A DNA stretch of 64,000 bases from Epiperipatus broadwayi (Eukaryota > Onychophora > Udeonychophora > Euonychophora > Peripatidae): the NCBI GenBank assembly GCA_028023455.1, contig JAQFVV010006197.1, positions 18,843,254-18,907,253 of the forward strand, in the 5' to 3' direction. How positions within the stretch are numbered: the stretch's first letter is position 1; each line of letters starts with the position of its first letter. A program made the position numbers and the translations under genes. Shown piece by piece: positions 56,206-64,000 of this stretch. Below the pieces are notes generated by a model. That model saw only the letters and a list, made by a program, of their open reading frames with translations. It had not been told where the DNA came from and made no database searches.

Positions 56206-59200
56206 GTTGATGTTTAGGCCATATAGAGCATATTGTATCGGTCACTACGTTCTACCTCCAATATGACCTTAGATCATGGAAGGAACTCCAAGCCATCCTG
56301 ATCTTCATTTGATCTGAGACCAGTTTGGATTCGAACCCGTCCCAAGATCCCAGATCAAACCCCAAAGTATGACCTGTAATGACCGTACAACGATAATATG
56401 TGCCATGAACTAGCTCAACGGATATTATTATTAATGAGATACTTGATTGATTCTAAATAATGCAGGATAGAACCACTCACGGATATTTCTGCGTAAATCA
56501 ATATATATATGGATTGCCAAACACCAGTGAACATTAATACTTAATCTAATTAATGAATAATGATGGATCAGACACCAAGTATAATATATAATATTTAATA
56601 CAAGCAATGATCATATAAATGATTATGATGACCTGCATAACTTATCTCTAGTCCGAAATGCGAAACTACAATATACAAGGCTAATGGCAGGTTTTCTATT
56701 TATGCCAATAATTAATACATAAATACCTGAGGTATAGATGTTTATATGTCTAATCTATACTCCGACAAAATGTGTGATTACAATATGTATAGCATATATG
56801 CCAAATGAATTATGTATGTTAACTATTAATTTGATATTTGGCTAGAAAGAAAATACGCTTATAATTTATATAAAGAAAAACTTAGAAAAGTGAGATTTAT
56901 CTCCTATTCCTCTATAAATCAGTTTATGGAAAGCATGAGAAAAACAAAGGTATGATTTCAATTAACCACCTGGCAAAGTATGATTATTTAAAATTTCATA
57001 GAGATGTAAGATAATTTGATTGTAAAAGGGATCAATTTGTCATGAATTACAAAGTAACAATGCGGGCCGTTATTTGAATTCAGCAATGAAAATGGTACTA
57101 ACACGTTATGAGCATTGAAACGAAGATGAAGTGAATGGTTTTGTCGACGATTCAAGAAGACTAAGTGTTATGTGATGTTATATTGCTAAGACTACTAATA
57201 TATGGTATGGCTGAAGATCTCTCAGCCTCATATAGCTATGTGAGTTGGATAGCTGGATTTGAAGACATATAGGTGTCTGAAAATTTCAGATTTTCCATTC
57301 AATAGATAACTTTTAGTCAAATGCTGGCTTTGGGTTGGTATTTTTAGATCTAGTGTCTGAACCTACCCTAGCACCTTTCTGAGGAGTGCCACAGCACGAA
57401 ACCATGGTCAGAGGTTGGGGGGGGGTCCTGACAGAGATATTTTAAATGCTTTCTCTAGCTAAGCATTTATCACAAAGTTTTTTGGGGAATTGGCAATCCT
57501 CATTGTTTATAGCTTACAAGCTTAAGAGAATAGGGTCATGTGATCTATGTCTCGTTTTGACTAATGTCTACTTGTCTCAACAAGCACATTTGCCATGCGA
57601 ATAGTTATGGAACACGGGAAAGCCAGGTTGGCAATTAGCCACAAACCTTTGGTATTCCAACAAGCGATGAATGAATGAGAAAATAACATTTATTTTATGT
57701 TTCAATCAATTAAAATAACACCACAGGAATGACAAAACCTAAGAAATCAAGAATATAGCTCGTGCCAGCAATGTTAGGAACAGAAATAATATAATTGTCA
57801 TAATATTAAATTTAAAGCCCAAATTATATAATATAAATGCTTGATGTGACGACTTGGTCAATAAGATTAAAATCAAACTTACAATAGGCAAACGCCTAAA
57901 CCCAATTATATAATAATACCCCCTATATCATGCTCTCCCCAAACACAAACGCTGGAAGACCAGGCTTAACTCAGAAAAAATATTTCTCTCCCTTACAAAA
58001 CTTTGTCAAACCCTTAATGAATTCAAATTAACACGTGCAAATAATTTTGTTTAAAATGTAAATGAACTTAGTCAGAAGCATAGTGGCTATAAGTTAAGCT
58101 AATAGAATTTATATCAGCTCTTGGTAAAATTATATCAAATAATTAAATACATCTTTCAACCCGATAATTAGTAGAACTATTATTAATTTAGTTCTCATAA
58201 GCATGAAATAGGCTATAAAACTTTATACGGTAGAATTATTTTCTTAGAATAAGTTTAAACAAAAACATTATAGAGGTGAAAGTCTTATTGGCATATCATA
58301 TTGCAATTAAATGACATTAATAATCATTAAAACAAATACAATTAAGAGTTAGTAAAATAGACCACCATGAGAGGAGAAAGAAAATGATTTAAAGTATTAA
58401 TTTAGAACTAGAGATATAACGATATAGAGAATTACTGTGTAACAATTTTAAGCATAATTAATAAATAATAATATTTAAGACAATAATCACTTTTAATATA
58501 ATTAGCGAGGTAGTTTATGAATAGATTGGAAAGTTGCGGTTTAATCAAATATTAAAAATTCCCAGTCCTTCATGTCTTGCTTGTTGATTCAGGAGCACAG
58601 AGTCCGGTTAGATTTAGAAGAAAATGTAGGTGCGCACTTAACTTAAATAAAATTCATTTTATAGATTAGTTTCATTATGGATTTTAGGCAGCTTATGATT
58701 AGCCATCGGAGAGTTCTATTTTAGAAGCAACATTTGAAGATTTATTGGGGAACTTCAGGAACCCAGCAATCAGATCCTCGAAGTTAGCCGCGTACCATTC
58801 TGCAAGTATGGTCAAGGTTCAATATTGAAATGGACATACTTTCTGGTGGCAACTCTTCTTAAAATTGAAAGTAATGGCTGCTTCTAGATGATTTTTCAGG
58901 GTATTTATCTCCTCTTCGTGATTTTCCTGCCCATTCTGATCTCTACGCCTTACAGCTAAAGCTTTTATCATGTTACCAAAAAGAATTTTCTCTAATTGAA
59001 ATATGATCCATTACCTCGATAAGACTTTTAAATCCATTATTTTGAATTCATTTTCTACTTAGAAAATGAATTCGCAAAATCTATACAAAGGATTTTAAAT
59101 TAGAACCCCACTTAAACTTTAACTTGTCATTTTAAACTAATTAATGAAGGATTCCCCATTGTCTTTGGAAAAGGACGATTTAAAACTTATCGAAGGAATG

Positions 59201-59640
59201 TGACTTTTAATCATAAAAGTTTGGACAAAATTGCAAAATAGAAAATAAATATTCCAATGTAATGAAATCTTATACCAACGCATATTTAACCATAATAGCT
59301 AAAACACTTTTAAATAGCATTATTTATTAATATTTTACCACAAGGATATTAATAGAGTTAAATATAACACAACTAGTTTTAATAAATATTTAAATAACAG
59401 GAGCTCTAACTGAAGTCAGACATATAGGGAACAGGGTATACAATCTCATTACAGAATTTGGAAAGATTCCCGATTATTAACGGGGTTTAAACTAGGTAAA
59501 GAGGTGTAATATGAAGCTTGGATCGAACTTAGATCTGATCACTTCAATATGTATTTATAAGTAGTAGGAGACATGCAATTCAAAAAAATGTTATATTTAT
59601 GAATTTATTCATGCATAAAATTATATAAAATTTATTGAAG
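56206..59640. other. Less AT-rich intronic block, probable old retroelement
   Basis: Base composition and word use differ from both flanks, as for an inserted element. No long frame remains. At about 58566-58620 (+) a short frame reads PVLHVLLVDSGAQSPVR, which resembles an aspartic protease active-site segment of LTR retroelements, but it is the only hint. No terminal repeats were found. A G9 run lies at about 57417. Confidence 0.3.
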
Positions 59641-61821
59641 TCAGGGTTAAAGGTATTCATATATATTAAAATCTAGAGTTGTCAAAAATGTTGATAATAA
59701 AGTATTGTTTGTCTACGAGGAAAAATTCAAGCCCCCTTCTACATTAAATAAATTTAATTATTTTATTAAATATAATCTTTTTTCTTTAGTATATATTTAA
59801 TTGCACCAGAACAAGTTTATTGTTAAATAAATAATTATTACTTTTTTAGGATATTGTATTTTTTACTATAGATGCTCTTTTCTACTAGATGTTTAACAAC
59901 AGTTTTTTTTTTTTTTACATTTGGAATTTTTAGTGAACTATTTCACTTGGTACTACTTCTGTTTCACTTATCATTTTACAGTTGATGTAATAAATGTGAT
60001 TTTTCTTAATAGATTAAAATATCGTAATCCATAATGAACTTTGTTAAAAATCTGTTTAAGAGTACAGTATTAGAATATTCATTAGTTGAAAATAACCTGC
60101 AGTTGTAAGAGATCATTTTTAATAAGAATGATAATGGAAAGGAAAAAATGAACTATTTGAGATTTTTTTTTTTTCAATAGTTTTTGACAATTTTTTACAT
60201 CTACTTATTTCTGTTTTGACAGCCATCATCTTCATTAGTCAATTATTTATTTTTTCTGCTAATTAAAACTTATCTCTTTAGCTGATAAGCTGTTAATTTA
60301 TGTTCCAGAATCGAAACAGACCTGTTGTTGACTATTAATAATAGAGGCTGGAGATTGAATACAACAATTGCATTCAATTGTTTAAATATATATCTAATTT
60401 TTTATTCAGTTGAGAACTGATCCAGGAATTTATAGCTCTTAGGTTCTCGTCTCCAAGGATGTCTACTACTTTTTATAATGTGGTTTAGGCATTGTGATAG
60501 AATTAGAGATTAGATCTGAAGCTGTTTTGGTTGATTCTCAGCCGAGTTAAAAAAAAAGTCATTTTCTAGTCAGTTGAGTGGCATTATTTGACCAATCTAT
60601 CATCTGGATGTCTGAATATTACAAGACCTTCAGAGCAACTAAGCTTATAATTGTTATAAATTTTAAAATAAATTCTATTGTGCTGATCATGCAATTTTCT
60701 GAATCAAATGATGCAGATAATGAGTGAAATTATTATACTCAATTATTTTCAGAAGGATCCTGTTTACAGGAGCTGAGAATTGGAAATGAAAGAGGAAATA
60801 AACTAATTTTATTACCATTGTATCAAAATGAAATTTACTGTAGAGGGATTTTTTTTTTTTGTTTATTGTATTAAAATTTGTATTAATATTGTATACATTT
60901 TCAATCAGAAAATAACTACTATATTACAAAGGAGGAATAGAATTGAATGTAATTTTTAGTTCCAAAATTCAAGAGAATAAAATGAGTACTGAGTGAAACA
61001 ACTGTCTTAGTTTAAAAAAGGTGGAAAATGAGTAGTTTATTCATAATATAAAGATATATTGTTGGTTGAAAGTTTTGTTTGATTAAATTGATTGACTATC
61101 TGTTATACATTGTTATCAATTGTCAATATGGAAACTGTGTATGAAAAGAAATTGTTTCTTGCATACTTTTTTATTTAATATGGTTTTTTAAGTTGAAAAA
61201 TTATTTGAAAATCTTTAAAAACATGACAAGTACAATTGGTTTTAAAAAAAAATAATGCTTTTCTATTTAAACATACATTTTTAAGTATGCATTTATTTTA
61301 TTGAGAAAATTGTAGGGAGGTTTTCTATTATCTGAGATAATTTAAAAGAAATATATCTGTCTTTTGGTGGTTTTTTTTTTAAAAATAAGTTTGAGGATTA
61401 ATTACATAATCACAGAGATATTCCAGGATAAAATCAAAAAACATATATCAGCTTACACTAATTTATTGCTGTCATTTATTATAAATTTAAGTAATCAGTA
61501 GACACTAGATGGCAGTATTTAAACTCAAGTCTTAGTATGATTCTGGCGTTAGAAGCAAATGGAGCTAAGTTGAATTTTGATATTTTAAAAAAATTTTTAG
61601 TTCTATTTTTCTTTATATGTGAGATTGATCTTTTGAGAGCAGCAATTATAAAAAATAATTATTGTGAATGAAAGTATAAATTGTGATCGAGAGAGTGAGT
61701 TATTTGAAAGATTGAAAATTTTTGTGTTTAACTGTTTGAAAGATTTTCGTTTGCCATTTTAGGATTAGGAGTTTTTTTTTTAAAAAAAAGTTGTTCTTGT
61801 TGAATGTGTGATAGCGTAAGG

Positions 61822-62250
61822 ATATTTATAAAAAAGTTTTATGTAAGTTTAATTTGGTTTAGTTAAGTTTGTTACTGAAGGTGTTTTGGATTTTAAAATA
61901 GGTATTTGTTTTGAGAAGAACGGCAACGTTTGTTTGGGAGGCCTAACATTAAAAGATACGTGGGTATAGTTTTGATCAGGTTTGGGAAAAAGTAAAAAAA
62001 AAAGTTTTAATTTTTCTTTATAAGGGTGTTTGAAGAATAGGAGAGGTATTTATAAAAAAGTAGTATGTAAGTTTAATTCGTTTTAGTTAAGTTTGTTACT
62101 GAGGGTTTTTTAAATTTTAAAATAGACATTTATTTTGAGATAAAAGGCAATGTTACACGTGGCTATAGTTTGATCAAGTTTGGAAAAAAGTAAAAAAGTT
62201 TTTTATTTTTCTGTATAAGGGTGTTTGAAGAATAGGAGAGATATTATAAA
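61822..62250 (+). repeat. Tandem 5' UTR monomers of the CR1-like LINE
   Basis: Two units of about 225 bp start TATTTATAAAAAAGT near 61823 and 62047. They share GTTTAGTTAAGTTTGTTACTG or close variants, GATCA-GTTTGG, and end with GTGTTTGAAGAATAGGAGAG. Confidence 0.7.
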
Positions 62251-62286
62251 GTCAAATATAGAATAGGTGACTTGAAAAATAAGAAT

Positions 62287-62440
62287 ATGGATTGCATTTG
62301 TATGGCACAATGTATATACAATCGACAGAAAGGAGTTAGACGAGCAACAGTAGAGTGTACAGTATGTGCTGAGGTGTATCATTTGAAATGTTTAAATAAG
62401 AATAGGTTTCTGGATATGTAGTCAGTGTGTAAATGTGATT
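62287..62440 (+). pseudogene. LINE ORF1, PHD finger
   Basis: From the ATG at 62287 the frame reads MDCICMAQCIYN, VECTVCAEVYHLKCL, and after a one-base shift WICSQCVNVIKEV. The cysteine/histidine order (C-C, C-C, H-C, W-C-C) is that of a PHD-type zinc finger. PHD plus esterase is a known ORF1 layout of CR1-clade LINEs, where the protein probably binds RNA or chromatin. Confidence 0.65.
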
Positions 62441-63260
62441 AAAGAGGTGAGAAAGTGGTTTTTAAGTGTAGGTAGTCTAGAAAGAAAGTCAGAGGAGAGG
62501 GAGCAAAATGTAGTTAAGGAAGTTAGGACAGAGTATGGTTTTAGTGGAGTGTCAGGAAATATGGGTGGAGGAAGTAGTAATGCAATGGAGATGGTTAGCC
62601 AGAGAATAAATAAGATAGAGGAAGAAGTGAAGGATGTAGAAGTAAAATTAAAATTGTTAGAGACGAAGTGTGAGGAGATAAAGGAATTATTGAGTACAAA
62701 TGATAAGGAAGAAATGGATAAGGAGGTCCAGAAGGTGGTAGAAAAGGTTACAGATGGAGTAGAGATAGTAGACTATGAGACAGTATTGATAGGAGATTCA
62801 CTAATAAGAGAATGTGGGGATATAATTGCAAGAGAAAATAGAAGCAGGTATGTTAGAGTATGTTTGCCTGGAGCAAAAATTAAGGATTTGACAGATAAAG
62901 TAAGAAAGCAAGGTAGTAGAGATGTACATGTAATGATAGGGACTAATTTTAGAGCCATCAGAGAAAGTAATGGATGAGTATGTAGAATTGATTAGGAATT
63001 TGAGAGAGATTAAAGGAAGAGTAGGAGTAGTGGGACTATTACCAAGATTTGGTAAGAGGCATTTGTTAGATAGGGCATGTTCTATAAATGAGAGAGTGAA
63101 AAAATTGTGTGAGAGAAATAATGTTGTGTTTGTGGATGTATGGGAGTGGTTTATTGGAAAGAGGGAATTATATAGTAAAGATGGTTTGCACTTAGGAAAA
63201 CAAGGAAGTGAAGTTTTAGGGAGTCTGATATTTAAAGAATATAATTCGGGAAACTTTTAA
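62435..63260 (+). pseudogene. LINE ORF1, coiled coil and SGNH esterase domain
   Basis: After the zinc finger a coiled coil follows (RINKIEEEVKDVEVKLKLLE). The SGNH/GDSL hydrolase then begins at VLIGDSLIRE (the Ser block). VHVMIGTN is the Asn block, and DGLHLGKQG is the final Asp/His block. The frame shifts once at about 62950-62970, right after GTN, where a few bases seem lost, and resumes at 62970-63260. The domain is complete apart from that break. It sits in the ERCC3 intron in sense orientation. Confidence 0.75.
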
Positions 63261-63334
63261 AGGGGGGTGGGCTTTTAAATTGTAATATTATCAAAAAGAA
63301 GAAGAATGGAGGGGATATAAGAAATAAGCAAAAG

Positions 63335-64000
63335 ATGGTTGATTTAGATATAAGTGTAGATGTGGAGAGGGAATGGTTTTGTAAGATTAGTGGTAAGAAA
63401 GTTTGTTATAAATGTAATGGAGAAGAAGGAATCAAAAGAATTTACAAAAGAGTAGTTAGGAAAGAAGGAATTGTTAAAATTGGGTTTTTGAATATGCAAG
63501 GTGGTAGGAGACCAGAAAAGTGGCTGGAATTAAATAAAGCAACTGAAAATGAAGGGCTTGAGGTATTAGCAGTAGTGGAAACTCATTTAAGGGAAGAAGA
63601 ACCACCTATTTTGGAAGAGGTAGTATGGCAGGGTATAAACAGAAAAAGAAAAAGAAAAAAGGGGTGGTGGTATAGGTGTTATATCAAAAAAATATTTAAA
63701 TATTGTTAAATGTCAAGAGCATTTGTGGTTTGAAATAAGGTTGGGTAGACAAGAATGGATGGTGGCTGTAGTGTATATCGCCACTGGAGATAGTCAAACT
63801 GTAATGGAGTGGAATAATAATATATATGAATGCCTAGTTAAGGATATACAGAGTTTTAAAGAAAAGGGGAAGAGAATAATGGTTATAGGGGATATGAATG
63901 GACATATTTAAGAAATTGATGATGTAGATAATAAAAATGGTCAGTTTTTGAAGGAATTTTGTCAAAGAGTAAATTTGAGTATTTGGAATTTATTAAATGT
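63335..64000 (+). pseudogene. LINE ORF2, endonuclease domain start
   Basis: It encodes VKIGFLNMQGGRRPEKW (first block of the AP-type endonuclease), LAVVETHL (the catalytic Glu block), then after a frameshift near 63660 GGIGVISK, WMVAVVYIATGD, and MVIGDMNGHI (the GD-N-H block). An in-frame stop at 63909 interrupts it before EIDDVDNKNGQFLKEF. Reverse transcriptase would follow beyond the window. The order ORF1 (PHD-esterase) then ORF2 (endonuclease) supports a CR1-like LINE. This copy is dead but little decayed. Confidence 0.75.

Larger units (their letters stand above)
54929..64000 (+). other. ERCC3 intron 3 (partial)
   Basis: At least 9 kb. I searched downstream for the next conserved XPB block (APDGH, FLE) and did not find it in the window. 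The intron holds short tandem repeats near 56.1 kb, a less AT-rich unidentified block (56.2-59.6 kb) and a CR1-like LINE from about 61.8 kb. Confidence 0.6.

Overview
The window is strongly AT-rich, intron-bearing animal DNA, most of it transposable-element debris, with no operons, ribosome binding sites or dense coding. The long introns, Penelope-like retroelements (PLEs), CR1-type and RTE-type LINEs, tRNA-derived retroposons and an XPB orthologue point to an invertebrate metazoan such as a cnidarian, flatworm or mollusc. The sequence alone does not decide which.

Host genes. Two are supported. (1) An intronless RING/B-box (TRIM-like) protein at 24205-25035 (+). (2) The 5' part of the ERCC3/XPB gene (TFIIH DNA helicase subunit), with coding exons at 47109-47139, 47631-47696 and 54804-54928 (+). 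These join in frame into 74 residues ending in the conserved block around GAKDYRK and RPIWV. The third intron starts at 54929 and runs past the end of the window.

Layout. 1-9 kb: intergenic, with short retroposons. 9-13 kb: hairpin MITEs, a PLE C-terminal relic and a partly tandem repeat. 13.7-17.2 kb: decayed RTE-type LINE (-). 17.6-23.5 kb: two PLE copies head to head, one split by a 2.24 kb DNA transposon with 47-bp terminal inverted repeats and 8-bp target duplications. 24-25 kb: RING gene. 26-30 kb: retroposons and a second PLE relic. 30.9-37.9 kb: LTR retrotransposon with a gag-only interior and a 2.55 kb insertion in its 3' LTR. 38.8-41.5 and 45.7-46.9 kb: more RTE-type LINE (-). 46.9-64 kb: ERCC3, whose introns hold LINE relics, a hairpin repeat, an unidentified less AT-rich block, and a CR1-like LINE (PHD, SGNH esterase, endonuclease) that runs off the end.

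Most interesting signal. Hammerhead-ribozyme-like motifs recur in at least five unrelated elements: the big PLE, two PLE relics and two short retroposon families. They share one layout: stem I, a CUGAUGA-like core, stem II, GAA, a short self-complementary stem III, then H17. Where the core differs from CUGAUGA in the PLE-type copies, positions 3 and 8 have changed together (U-A, U-A, A-U in place of C-G), as expected if that catalytic-core pair is under selection. The self-complementary stem III suggests cleavage as dimers. The window also holds a retroposon made of little more than a tRNA-like cloverleaf, with reciprocal empty sites in two copies of a larger repeat.
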